This document shows, in pieces, positions 35,592-44,227 of a stretch of DNA of 64,000 nucleotides (the first letter of the stretch is position 1; every line of letters begins with the position of its first letter). Source of the stretch: Cytophagales bacterium UBA2561 (GTDB taxonomy: Bacteria; Bacteroidota; Bacteroidia; Cytophagales; Thermoflexibacteraceae); the NCBI GenBank assembly GCA_002340355.1, contig DDLX01000028.1, positions 558,001-622,000 on the forward strand, given 5' to 3'. Below the pieces are notes generated by a model. It did no database searches and had not been told where the DNA came from. It saw only the letters and a program-made list of their open reading frames with translations. Both the position numbers and the translations under genes were made by a program.

Positions 35592-36142
35592 AATATATTA
35601 AAATAAATCTTTTTGGTTGGTTTATATAGTGTGTCTATGACTAGTTTCATATGGCACGCTATTTTATTAATATGAAAACGAATTAAAAATTACATTTTTT
35701 ACGTTCAATTCAAGTACCATGTTGATAGACAGAGTCATAATATTAAAAATATTTTTATAACTCTTTATCAATCTCTGCTTGAGTTAAACACAATATAGTA
35801 CTGATTTTAAAATTAGTTTTTAGAATAAGAGCTAAACAACTAACTTTTTTGATTTTTTTTTGGTTTTTTCATTTTTTTTACTTCAGTCCAAAAATAAGCC
35901 TACCTCTCTCAAAAAATACCCTAAGTTTTTCTGACAAGGTATTTTTCTAAACTTTTGCTTTTCAAATTCTCCCTACTTCTTGAATATGAAGGGTTTTAGT
36001 AAACCCTATTTCTAATTTTTATATAAATTAAGTTCTTAATATTCAGTTAATTATCATTTGCACGGTGTAAATAGAGTTCCGATATTCGTAGTATAATAAA
36101 TGAAAAAACACAAAGTTTAAACCTTAAAAACACGCTATAACA
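35592..36142. other. 551-bp AT-rich intergenic region
   Basis: No open frame of note and no tRNA- or riboswitch-like fold was recognised. A short inverted repeat GGGTTTagtAAACCC lies near 35989-36006. Long T and A runs around 35850-35880 suggest relaxed sequence. It may contain the promoter of the NTF2-like gene. Confidence 0.3.
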
Positions 36143-36613
36143 ATGCGACAGGAAAATTATGAAATTCTAAAGCACTTCTATAAAGCCGTGCAACGCAAAG
36201 ACACTCATGAAATGCTTTCTACTTATGCAGACGATGTTGAGTTTTCAGACCCTGCATTCGGCAACTTACAAGGGCAAGAAACCGAAGCCATGTGGAGAAT
36301 GCGTTTAGGTCATGATGATGATTCTTTTAAAGTTAATTTTTGCGATATTGAAGCGAACGAAAATGGTGGGAAGGTAACTTGGGAAGCAGAATATACCTAT
36401 AAAAACAATCCTGTATTCAATCGTATTGAGTCATACATTGAAATAAAAAACGGTAAAATCATCAAACAAGAGGATAAGTTTAGCTTACAACGATGGGCAT
36501 CTATGGCACTCGGTGCCAAAGGGATTGTATTAGGCTTGACTCCATTCTTGAAGTCTCAGGTTCGTAAGATAAATCGTAAGTCACTCAAAAATTACATGAA
36601 TCAAAATTATTAA
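36143..36613 (+). CDS. SnoaL/NTF2-like family protein
   Basis: 156 residues. The first part, NYEILKHFYKAVQRKDTHEMLSTYADDVEFSDPAFGNLQGQETEAMWRM, is the classic cone-shaped NTF2-like start, and SYIEIKNGKIIKQEDKFSLQRW is the matching strand end. Such small proteins bind hydrophobic ligands or act as isomerases or hydratases; no assignment to a reaction is possible. Cytoplasmic. It ends before a clear bidirectional terminator and is probably transcribed alone. Confidence 0.8.
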   Translation: MRQENYEILKHFYKAVQRKDTHEMLSTYADDVEFSDPAFGNLQGQETEAMWRMRLGHDDDSFKVNFCDIEANENGGKVTWEAEYTYKNNPVFNRIESYIEIKNGKIIKQEDKFSLQRWASMALGAKGIVLGLTPFLKSQVRKINRKSLKNYMNQNY

Positions 36614-36663
36614 GTATATCCCTAGAAATTAATTCACCTACATTTTGCAATTGATACAAAAAT

Positions 36664-36708
36664 AAACTCTCCAAAGTAGATGCAAAGCCAAACACTTGGA
36701 GAGTTTTT
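36664..36708. terminator. Bidirectional terminator hairpin
   Basis: AAACTCTCCAA (36664-36674) pairs perfectly with TTGGAGAGTTT (36696-36706) and a T run follows. It lies between converging genes ending at 36613 and 36727. Confidence 0.8.
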
Positions 36709-36726
36709 ATTTGATGTCTTTTTTTC

Positions 36727-37518
36727 TTATAATCCTGATAAATAATCCATTCCCATCTCAAAGATTCCAAATGTTTTTAGGATAGAAAGTACGACCATAG
36801 CCACCAATACCATCCGAATCCAAGGACTTTCTCCTGAACTTTTAACCGCAAACTTGCTGGTCAGATGTGTACCTAAAACTTGTCCAACGGCTAGCCAAAT
36901 AGCAGGCATCCATTCAATTTGACCTTTATAAATAAAAATACCCATTACAGGGACAGTATAGAGAAAAATAATAATCATTTTGATGGCATTTCCACGAATC
37001 AGAGAAAAATGTGCCATCTGGGTTAGAGCTACAATAAGTACTAAACCGATTCCTGCTTGTACAAATCCGCCATAAAGCCCAATGACGAAAAACACAATCA
37101 TATTTAAAATTTTATTTCCTCTGCTTTGTTGAGGGCGTATTACTTTGGATTTCGGTTTTTTGAGGATAGTAAAAAGCATGAAAATCATCAATGTCCCTAC
37201 CATATGTTCCATCGTTTTGGCATCCAAATCAACCGCTATCAATGCTCCTGTAACTGCGCCAATTAAGGAAGGGATAACAAAGGGCATACTGGCTTTGAGA
37301 TCAAGTAATCCGTTCCGATAAAAGGTAATTGTTCCTGCAAAGTTCTGAAAAAGAATACCGAGACGGTTCGTACCATTGGCAATACCCGCAGGCATCCCAA
37401 AAAACAACAAAATAGAAAGAGTAAATACGGATGCACCCCCCGCAAGCGTATTAATCACGCCTGCCAAGATTCCTGCAAGTAAATAGAATCCGTATTCTAG
37501 GACAAGTTGAATGGTCAT
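36727..37518 (-). CDS. TSUP-family permease (TauE/SafE-like)
   Basis: 263 residues, seven to eight predicted membrane helices arranged as two similar halves. Each half begins with a Gly-rich segment (LLAGILAGVINTLAGGASVFTL and GLYGGFVQAGIGLVLI), as in the TauE/SafE anion exporter family that carries sulfite, sulfoacetate or similar anions across the inner membrane. The substrate is not inferable. Divergent from trxA by about 400 bp; no sulfur gene lies adjacent. Confidence 0.88.
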   Translation of the reverse strand: MTIQLVLEYGFYLLAGILAGVINTLAGGASVFTLSILLFFGMPAGIANGTNRLGILFQNFAGTITFYRNGLLDLKASMPFVIPSLIGAVTGALIAVDLDAKTMEHMVGTLMIFMLFTILKKPKSKVIRPQQSRGNKILNMIVFFVIGLYGGFVQAGIGLVLIVALTQMAHFSLIRGNAIKMIIIFLYTVPVMGIFIYKGQIEWMPAIWLAVGQVLGTHLTSKFAVKSSGESPWIRMVLVAMVVLSILKTFGIFEMGMDYLSGL

Positions 37519-37917
37519 TGAGTGTTTGTTTTGTAGTAGAAATCCAAGTTTGTTTGGGCATTATTGAGTACAATTCTTTTCGTTGTTTGTTATGCCAAAA
37601 TTAAGAACTATTTCCTTGTAAAGTTTAATTTTTTGTAGGTTTTAGTACTACATTTTCGACAGGCACAAACTTTTGTCAGTTCTCTGACAGATTATTAGGC
37701 AAATAAGCGTTATTTTTACGCCAGAATGTAAGTATATTTATGAATATACCTTGAATGAGGACAACGATTCTGTAATTCTGTCAGTTCATTTCAAATTTGT
37801 ATCTTATTTGTTTCATTTTTTTAAACAAAAGGCATAGGTAAAACGTATTAATGCCTACTATTATATTTAGCATTTGAAAATTTCTCTTTAAACACGTTTT
37901 CTAAATACGTACACAAA
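37519..37917. other. 399-bp divergent intergenic region with a TGTCAG palindrome
   Basis: TGTCAG-TTCT-CTGACA (37674-37689) is a small dyad, and the half site TGTCAG recurs at 37779-37784. This could be an operator for the TSUP or trxA genes. No known regulator motif was recognised and no gene was seen. Confidence 0.3.
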
Positions 37918-38238
37918 ATGGCGAAAGCAGTAACTTTAGACAAAAAAAAATTTAATGAAGTCTTAAATAGTGGTAAAACGGTTTTAGTTGATTTCTGGGC
38001 AGAGTGGTGTGGTCCTTGTAAAATGATTGCTCCTACCGTAGAGGAACTTGCTGTAGAATTTGATAATAAAGCTGTGGTAGGTAAAGTAGATGTCGACTCG
38101 AATCCTGAGCTATCTGCTCAATATGGTATTCGAAGTATCCCTGCTCTGATGATTTTTAAAGATGGCAAGTTAGTGGATAGAATGGTTGGCGTACAGCCTA
38201 AAAGTGTCCTCAAAACAAAATTAGAGGCAAACTTGTAA
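37918..38238 (+). CDS. trxA: Thioredoxin
   Basis: 106 residues, the standard length. The redox site WAEWCGPCKMIAPT lies near residues 28-41, and the cis-proline block GIRSIPALMIFKDG follows near 72-85. It is cytoplasmic, reduces protein disulfides, and would be recycled by thioredoxin reductase encoded elsewhere. The start ATG directly precedes the conserved N-terminal strand. A strong terminator follows, so it is monocistronic. Confidence 0.96.
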   Translation: MAKAVTLDKKKFNEVLNSGKTVLVDFWAEWCGPCKMIAPTVEELAVEFDNKAVVGKVDVDSNPELSAQYGIRSIPALMIFKDGKLVDRMVGVQPKSVLKTKLEANL

Positions 38239-38262
38239 GTAAAATTTTTATTCTTTATATCT

Positions 38263-38296
38263 AAACGGCACAATCTCAACATTGTGCCGTTTTTTA
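38263..38296 (+). terminator. Intrinsic terminator of trxA
   Basis: AAACGGCACAAT (38263-38274) pairs perfectly with ATTGTGCCGTTT (38281-38292) around a 6-base loop, followed by T residues. It is one of the clearest terminators in the window. Confidence 0.9.
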
Positions 38297-38592
38297 TTGC
38301 CTAATAATACATATCTTGCTAAGATTAATTGTGATAGTAGTTTAATGATTATAATCAATATGATACCCATCAGAAACCAATACTTTATAGAATTATATTA
38401 ACAAAAATAGATGAATTATAGTTCTATAATAATTTAGAAAAGAATTAATGTGTTATTTTTAGTTTTGATAAGACAATGCAAATAGATGACTTCAATTGGC
38501 AAACTTAAAATTTGTGATAATTTCTTTAGAAAATATAAACCTTTACAAAACACCTTGTTAACTAACTTCCCAAAACGTAAACAAAAAACCTA
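38297..38592. other. AT-rich spacer upstream of icmF
   Basis: About 300 bp between the trxA terminator and icmF. No cobalamin riboswitch-like element, ORF or repeat was recognised despite the B12-dependent enzyme downstream. Confidence 0.3.
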
Positions 38593-41500
38593 ATGCAAGA
38601 GATTCCACCATATCAAACCCACAAAAACCTTCGAGTCGTTACTGCTGCTTCACTTTTTGATGGACACGATGCCGCCATTAATTTGATGCGCCGAATTATG
38701 CAAGCTTCAGGAGCTGAAATCATTCATCTTGGGCATAATCGGTCTGTAAATGAAATTGTGAACTGTGCTATTCAGGAAGATGCTCAAGCTATTGCCATTA
38801 CTTCATATCAGGGAGGACATCTCGAATATCTGAAGTATATGTATGATTTATTACATGAAAATGGAGCGGGACACATCAAAATTTTTGCAGGAGGAGGAGG
38901 AACAATCTTACCTCAAGAAATAGACGAATTACATCAATACGGCATTGCTCGTGTTTACTCCCCTGACGATGGACGAGAACTAGGATTACAGGGTATGATT
39001 AATGATGTATTACAAAAATCGGATTATTCTACCATTCCTGAATCATTTGATTATCAAATCGATAGTCTTACCACTATTAATCATCAATTAATTGGACAAC
39101 TCATTACGTTAGCCGAGAACTATCCCAATCGAAAACCTGAATTATATGAAAAATTAGCGCAAAAAAATACCGAAAAAGTGATTCCTGTATTAGGCATTAC
39201 AGGAACAGGTGGAGCGGGAAAATCATCCTTAGTTGATGAGTTAGTTCGCCGATTTTTATTAGGTTTCCCAACCGAAAAAGTAGCCATCATTTCAATTGAT
39301 CCTTCCAAGCGAAAATCAGGAGGGGCATTGTTAGGTGATAGAATCCGAATGAATTCTATTGATAATCAGCGAGTTTATATGCGTTCTTTAGCCACTCGGC
39401 AGGCAAATTTAGCGATGAGTGCACACGTCAAGGATGCCATTCAAATTTGTAAAACAGCAGGATTTGATTTAGTGATTATCGAAACTTCAGGAATTGGGCA
39501 ATCTGATACGGAAATTACAGAGCATTCAGATGTTTCGCTTTATGTCATGACTTCGGAATATGGGGCAGCTACCCAGCTCGAAAAAATTGATATGATTGAC
39601 TTTGCAGATATCATTGCTATTAATAAATTTGATAAACGAGGTTCGGAAGATGCTCTTCGAGATGTTCGAAAACAGTATAGACGTAATCGAAATTTATTTA
39701 CCATACCTGATAAAGAACTGCCTGTTTTTGGTACAATTGCCAGTCAATTTAATGATTCTGGTACAAATGTGCTTTTTTCTGAAATTATCAAAAAAATAAA
39801 TCAAATAGTTCCAAACTCCGCATTGGAAAAATTTGAAAAACCAGATAGTTGGAATGAGAATCAATCCATAAAAAACTTTGTCATTCCTCCTGATCGTAAT
39901 CGGTATTTAGCGGAAATTGCTGAAAACTCTGACCGTTATGATGCTTTTGTCAATCAGCAGGTCGAAATTGCCCGACAATTATACGGATTGTATAAAAGTA
40001 TTACCCTTTTTAAAACCGAAAACCAACTAACTTCAAATATTGGGAATCAACCAAGAACGACCTCTTTCTTTCCCGAACCCATTCAGGCAAAAGATGCCAA
40101 GTCAGAGGAGATTAAAGATAAAATACAAGTACTACCTGAGCTTCCTGAAATTACCTCAAAGACTCCTGATTTTCTGAAGGTTTTGATTGAAAAATATCAA
40201 GAACTTTTACAAAAATTAGACTATGAGTGTCGACAACTATTGCAATGTTGGTCAGATACTGTAGAACGTTATTCGGCTGATGTTTTTGAGTATCAAGTTC
40301 GTCAAAAAACGATTCGAATAGACCTCGTTACGGAATCACTTTCAGGCTCAAGAATTCCGAAAATTACCCTACCAAAATATCAAGACTGGGGTGATATTTT
40401 ACGTTGGTTAATGACTGAAAATTTAGCGGGTGAATTTCCGTATGCGGCAGGAGTTTTTCCATTAAAAAGAGCTGGCGAAGATCCTGCTCGAATGTTTGCA
40501 GGTGAAGGTGGTGCAGAGCGAACCAATAAGCGATTCCACTATGTTTCGGAAGGACTACCAGCTAAACGACTCTCGACTGCATTTGATTCCGTAACATTAT
40601 ATGGTGAAGATCCCGATCATCGTCCTGATATTTATGGTAAAATTGGTAATTCTGGAGTGAGTATCAGTACTTTAGATGAAGCCAAAAAGCTATATTCAGG
40701 TTTTGATCTAGTCAGTCCAAAAACTTCGGTTTCGATGACCATTAATGGACCTGCTCCTGTTATTTTGGCATTTTTTATGAATGCTGCCATCGATCAACAG
40801 TGTGAGATTTATATTAAAAATCAGGGATTAGAGGCTGAAATTCAACCAAAAATTAAAGCGTTTTTTGCCAAATCAGGAATTCCTCAACCTCAATATTCGG
40901 GAGATTTACCAAAAACAAGTGACGGTTTAGGTTTAATGCTTTTGGGGGTTACAGGTGATAAAATTTTACCTAAAGAAACTTATGAAAAAATTAAAACGGA
41001 TACCATTTCACAGGTTCGAGGAACGGTGCAGGCTGATATTCTAAAGGAAGACCAAGCCCAAAATACTTGCATTTTTTCGACTGAATTTGCCCTGCGAATG
41101 ATGGGTGATATTCAGTCTTATTTTATAAATAATAATGTTAAAAACTTCTATTCGGTTTCAATTTCGGGGTATCACATTGCGGAAGCAGGAGCAAATCCTA
41201 TTTCACAATTAGCTTTTACTTTATCGAACGGATTTACATTTGTGGAGTATTATTTGGCAAGGGGAATGCACATTGATGATTTTGCTCCAAATTTATCCTT
41301 TTTCTTCTCGAATGGCATTGACCCCGAATATGCTGTAATTGGTCGAGTAGCTCGAAGAATTTGGGCTAAAGCCTTGAAATACAAGTATAATGCGAATGTC
41401 CGTTCACAGAAATTGAAATATCATATCCAAACAAGTGGACGGAGTTTGCACGCCCAAGAAATTAATTTCAATGACATTCGGACAACTTTACAAGCACTTT

Positions 41501-42117
41501 ATGCCATTTACGATAATTGTAACTCTCTGCACACCAATGCTTACGATGAGGCAATTACTACTCCAACCGAAGAAAGTGTTCGCCGTGCTTTAGCTATTCA
41601 ATTAATTATTAATAAGGAATTGGGATTGGCAAAAAATGAAAATCCTTTACAGGGTTCATTTATTATTGAAGAACTAACTGATTTAGTAGAACAAGCCGTT
41701 TTGTCAGAATTTCGGCGAATCTCTGAACGTGGTGGTGTGTTGGGAGCAATGGAGCGAATGTACCAACGAAGTAAAATTCAAGAGGAATCTATGCACTATG
41801 AAATGCTCAAGCATGAAGGTAAAATTCCAATTATTGGTGTAAATACCTTCCTTGATCCACATGGTTCGCCAACTGTTGTGCCTCAGGAAGTTATTCGAAG
41901 CACAACCGAAGAAAAAGAAGAAGCTATTTCATCACTTCGGACATTCCAGAAACAACATCAAACCCTCAGTAGTCAAGCGTTAACACAATTACAAAATATA
42001 GCTCTTTCTGATGGAGATACTTTTGCAGAATTGATGGAAACAGTCAAGACGTGTAGCTTAGGACAAATTTCAGAAGCTCTTTATAAAGTAGGTGGGCAAT
42101 ATCGAAGAAATATGTAA
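38593..42117 (+). CDS. icmF: Fused isobutyryl-CoA mutase (IcmF): B12-binding, G-protein chaperone and mutase domains
   Basis: 1174 residues. The N-terminal cobalamin domain (about 12-145) has SLFDGHDAA, where His25 is the lower axial Co ligand, plus TSYQGG and AGGGGTI. A MeaB/ArgK-like GTPase follows (about 195-440), with P-loop GITGTGGAGKSS and NKFDKRG. The mutase TIM barrel (about 600-1150) has YPYAAGVFP-type and GEGGAERTNKRFHY segments. This order, B12 then G protein then mutase, defines IcmF, which interconverts isobutyryl-CoA and n-butyryl-CoA and can act on isovaleryl-CoA. The G-protein part guards cofactor loading. Monocistronic with a hairpin terminator. Confidence 0.92.
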   Translation: MQEIPPYQTHKNLRVVTAASLFDGHDAAINLMRRIMQASGAEIIHLGHNRSVNEIVNCAIQEDAQAIAITSYQGGHLEYLKYMYDLLHENGAGHIKIFAGGGGTILPQEIDELHQYGIARVYSPDDGRELGLQGMINDVLQKSDYSTIPESFDYQIDSLTTINHQLIGQLITLAENYPNRKPELYEKLAQKNTEKVIPVLGITGTGGAGKSSLVDELVRRFLLGFPTEKVAIISIDPSKRKSGGALLGDRIRMNSIDNQRVYMRSLATRQANLAMSAHVKDAIQICKTAGFDLVIIETSGIGQSDTEITEHSDVSLYVMTSEYGAATQLEKIDMIDFADIIAINKFDKRGSEDALRDVRKQYRRNRNLFTIPDKELPVFGTIASQFNDSGTNVLFSEIIKKINQIVPNSALEKFEKPDSWNENQSIKNFVIPPDRNRYLAEIAENSDRYDAFVNQQVEIARQLYGLYKSITLFKTENQLTSNIGNQPRTTSFFPEPIQAKDAKSEEIKDKIQVLPELPEITSKTPDFLKVLIEKYQELLQKLDYECRQLLQCWSDTVERYSADVFEYQVRQKTIRIDLVTESLSGSRIPKITLPKYQDWGDILRWLMTENLAGEFPYAAGVFPLKRAGEDPARMFAGEGGAERTNKRFHYVSEGLPAKRLSTAFDSVTLYGEDPDHRPDIYGKIGNSGVSISTLDEAKKLYSGFDLVSPKTSVSMTINGPAPVILAFFMNAAIDQQCEIYIKNQGLEAEIQPKIKAFFAKSGIPQPQYSGDLPKTSDGLGLMLLGVTGDKILPKETYEKIKTDTISQVRGTVQADILKEDQAQNTCIFSTEFALRMMGDIQSYFINNNVKNFYSVSISGYHIAEAGANPISQLAFTLSNGFTFVEYYLARGMHIDDFAPNLSFFFSNGIDPEYAVIGRVARRIWAKALKYKYNANVRSQKLKYHIQTSGRSLHAQEINFNDIRTTLQALYAIYDNCNSLHTNAYDEAITTPTEESVRRALAIQLIINKELGLAKNENPLQGSFIIEELTDLVEQAVLSEFRRISERGGVLGAMERMYQRSKIQEESMHYEMLKHEGKIPIIGVNTFLDPHGSPTVVPQEVIRSTTEEKEEAISSLRTFQKQHQTLSSQALTQLQNIALSDGDTFAELMETVKTCSLGQISEALYKVGGQYRRNM

Positions 42118-42127
42118 ACTAAAATAA

Positions 42128-42166
42128 CTTTCACTCTGTTGTAAAAAGGCAGGGTGAAGGATTTTT
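42128..42166 (+). terminator. Intrinsic terminator of icmF
   Basis: CTTTCACTCTG (42128-42138) pairs with CAGGGTGAAGG (42150-42160), allowing two G-U pairs, followed by ATTTTTG. It lies 10 bases after the stop. Confidence 0.7.
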
Positions 42167-42211
42167 GTGTTTTTATTCTTCCTTATCATATACTTCAAAA
42201 TTTGAACTATT

Positions 42212-42613
42212 ATGGAGTTATTATTTGAAAATGAATTCTTAAGCATCTTTTTGTATCAAAATAAACCCAAAATCTTAAAAATCATTTGGACGGCAGACTC
42301 CTATAGGATGCAAGATAAGGATTTTAAGTATATCATAAGAAAGTGGAGCGATCTAGTTGAGAAGCATCAAGCATTTGCCACAATAGTGGATACATTGAAA
42401 TTCCAGTATACAATTATACCAGCAGTGCAAGATTGGTACAATAAAGAAATTACACCCAGAAACTTTAACGCAGGTATGCAGAAAATTGCATTTATCGTAC
42501 CTGAAGAAATTTTCAGTATGGTCTCAATACAACAAATATTTGATGATCAAGGAGAAATTATTTTTCAGTATTTTGAAAATGAACACAAGGCTAAAAAATG
42601 GTTGGAAAATTAA
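42212..42613 (+). CDS. Small STAS/SpoIIAA-like hypothetical protein (paralogue of the 8.1-kb gene)
   Basis: 133 residues, soluble. Same layout as the protein at 8145-8576: an initial strand pair, a helix (YIIRKWSDLVEKHQ), a strand ATIVDTLKF, the segment VQDWYNKEITPRNFNAGMQKIAFIV, and the final helix KAKKWLEN. The N-P-R and A-G-M positions match the paralogue (NPRAIQAGM). Such proteins are widespread in Cytophagales with no defined role; a regulatory STAS-like function is a guess. It is alone between icmF and a large inverted repeat. Confidence 0.6.
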   Translation: MELLFENEFLSIFLYQNKPKILKIIWTADSYRMQDKDFKYIIRKWSDLVEKHQAFATIVDTLKFQYTIIPAVQDWYNKEITPRNFNAGMQKIAFIVPEEIFSMVSIQQIFDDQGEIIFQYFENEHKAKKWLEN

Positions 42614-42651
42614 TAACTCTACTCATGTATTTAATAAAATTATTAAACTAA

Positions 42652-42737
42652 AAAATGCCACAAATCTCAGAATAACGCTCCAGAAGATTAAAAGTAAAAT
42701 CAACTGTATAGTTAAATCTGAAAATTTGTGGCATTTT
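42652..42737. terminator. Long-loop inverted repeat between converging genes
   Basis: AAAATGCCACAAAT (42652-42665) is a perfect inverted repeat of ATTTGTGGCATTTT (42724-42737) with 58 bases between. It may be a bidirectional terminator between genes ending at 42613 and 42794. The long loop could also hold a small structured RNA. Confidence 0.5.
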
Positions 42738-42793
42738 ATCTCACTCAAACAAAGTAACGAATCTGTTTTTTTACTTTCAAGATACTTATTAGT

Positions 42794-43210
42794 TTAAGCA
42801 CAAAGCTCCTCAAATGTTTGAGCTAAATGATTAGCAATCATTTCAGCAGAACGTCCTTCAATGTGGTGTCTTTCAATAAAATGGATTAAGTCACCATCTT
42901 TAAAAAGAGCAATAGAAGGGGACGAAGGAGGATAAGGGGCAGTATATTCTCGCGCTTGAGCAACAGCTTCCTTGTCCACTCCCGCAAAAACAGTAGCCAA
43001 ATGATCAGGCTTAGTATCAGCCATTTTCACAGCTACCTTTACACCTGGTCTTGCACTCCCTGCAGCACAACCACATACCGAATTGATAACCAAAAGAGTT
43101 GTTCCCTGTCGCTTCATAAGGGCATCTACTTGGTCTGCGGTGGTAATATCTTCAAAGCCTGCTGACATTAAGTCAGCTTTCATTGGATCGGTTAATTCTT
43201 TTGGATACAT
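42794..43210 (-). CDS. BrxA/BrxB-family bacilliredoxin
   Basis: 138 residues. The family redox motif CGC is in LVINSVCGCAAGSARPGV near residues 46-54. The C-terminal thioredoxin-like part has SIALFKDGDLIHFIERHHIEG. Bacilliredoxins remove bacillithiol from S-bacillithiolated proteins after oxidative stress. It is cytoplasmic. It precedes no terminator-separated gene on its strand: sufT-like and sufE lie upstream on the same strand, so a redox/iron-sulfur cluster of genes is plausible. Confidence 0.9.
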   Translation of the reverse strand: MYPKELTDPMKADLMSAGFEDITTADQVDALMKRQGTTLLVINSVCGCAAGSARPGVKVAVKMADTKPDHLATVFAGVDKEAVAQAREYTAPYPPSSPSIALFKDGDLIHFIERHHIEGRSAEMIANHLAQTFEELCA

Positions 43211-43282
43211 AATGAAATTAAAATTTATTGGAATGTATATCTAATTCTAAAAACAATTTTAAAACAATTGGTAATCAATTTT

Positions 43283-43594
43283 TTACAGAAATCCAAGCTC
43301 CAATTTAGCAGCTTCGGACATCATATCAGGCTCATAAGGTGGGTCAAATGTTAATTCGATAGTTACTTCATTTGCCTCTTCAATTGCTTTTAAGTTGGTT
43401 TCTATTTCCGCAGGAATTTCTTCTGCGGCTGGACAAGCTGGTGAAGTCAAAGTCATTTTGACGTAAATATTATTTACTGGAAAAAGTGTTAGCTCATAAA
43501 TCAACCCTAGTTCCCAAACATCTACAGGAATTTCAGGATCGTAAACTTGCTTAATGGCTCGAACAGCTTTATCACGTAAATTTTCTGCCACCAT
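43283..43594 (-). CDS. sufT: SufT/MIP18-family (DUF59) iron-sulfur assembly protein
   Basis: 103 residues. IKQVYDPEIPVDVWELGLIY is the DUF59 signature, followed by VKMTLTSPACPAAEEIPAE with the conserved Cys, and DPPYEPDMMSEAAKLELGF at the end, which is typical of SufT-type members. It helps maturation of [Fe-S] proteins. It lies 73 bp after the following bacilliredoxin start and about 90 bp from sufE, same strand. Main sufBCDS genes are not in the window. Confidence 0.88.
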   Translation of the reverse strand: MVAENLRDKAVRAIKQVYDPEIPVDVWELGLIYELTLFPVNNIYVKMTLTSPACPAAEEIPAEIETNLKAIEEANEVTIELTFDPPYEPDMMSEAAKLELGFL

Positions 43595-43683
43595 AGGAAT
43601 TTTGAATTTAACTCCAGAAAAATTCGATTTGAATTTGTGGAAATCTTAGATAAAAATTAGGTAAATTATAACTGCCGTTCAAT

Positions 43684-44115
43684 CTAATTGTTTATTTCGG
43701 TTTGAGTGTGATACGCCAAAGCATACAATTTTAACTGCTTAATCATTGCCATTAATCCATTTGAACGATTCATTGATAACATTTGTCGTAAACCAATTTC
43801 ATCAATAAAATTCAACTCTACTTCCATGATTTCATTGGGTTTTCGTTCGGAAAGTACCCGAAGCAATAAACTAACTAATCCTTTGACTAAAGTCGAATCA
43901 CTATCTCCCCAAAAGGCAATTTTTCCATCTTCAAAACGAGGTTTCACCCATACTTTAGACTGGCATCCTTTAATGAGATTTTCATCCAAACGATGCACTT
44001 CAGGAAAGGGAGGCAGCTTTTTCCCCAATTCAATAATATAAGTATACTTATCATTTTTATTGTCGAAAAGCTCAAATTCTTCAATAATTTCTGATTGTAT
44101 TTCGTTGATTGTCAT
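43684..44115 (-). CDS. sufE: SufE-family cysteine desulfurase activator
   Basis: About 143 residues from the ATG at 44115. That start is preferred over one four codons earlier because family members begin MTINEIQ. SufE accepts the persulfide sulfur from the desulfurase SufS and passes it to the SufBCD scaffold. LPPFPEVHRLDENLIKGCQSKVWV contains the sulfur-carrying Cys in GCQS. It is cytoplasmic and upstream of the SufT-like gene on the same strand, supporting a joint role in iron-sulfur assembly. Confidence 0.93.
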   Translation of the reverse strand: MTINEIQSEIIEEFELFDNKNDKYTYIIELGKKLPPFPEVHRLDENLIKGCQSKVWVKPRFEDGKIAFWGDSDSTLVKGLVSLLLRVLSERKPNEIMEVELNFIDEIGLRQMLSMNRSNGLMAMIKQLKLYALAYHTQTEINN

Positions 44116-44227
44116 ATATTTAAACATTAAAATCAGTTTCTTTATCAGAACTTTAGAAGCGAAATGTAAGGATTTTTTGTATAAAACAGTAGAAGTGGCA
44201 AAAGTTCCCTATCCTGTTAAGGTAAAT

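Noticed and set aside
38297..38592. Cobalamin riboswitch upstream of the B12-dependent icmF
   Set aside because: No B12-box-like or conserved core sequence was recognised in the leader.
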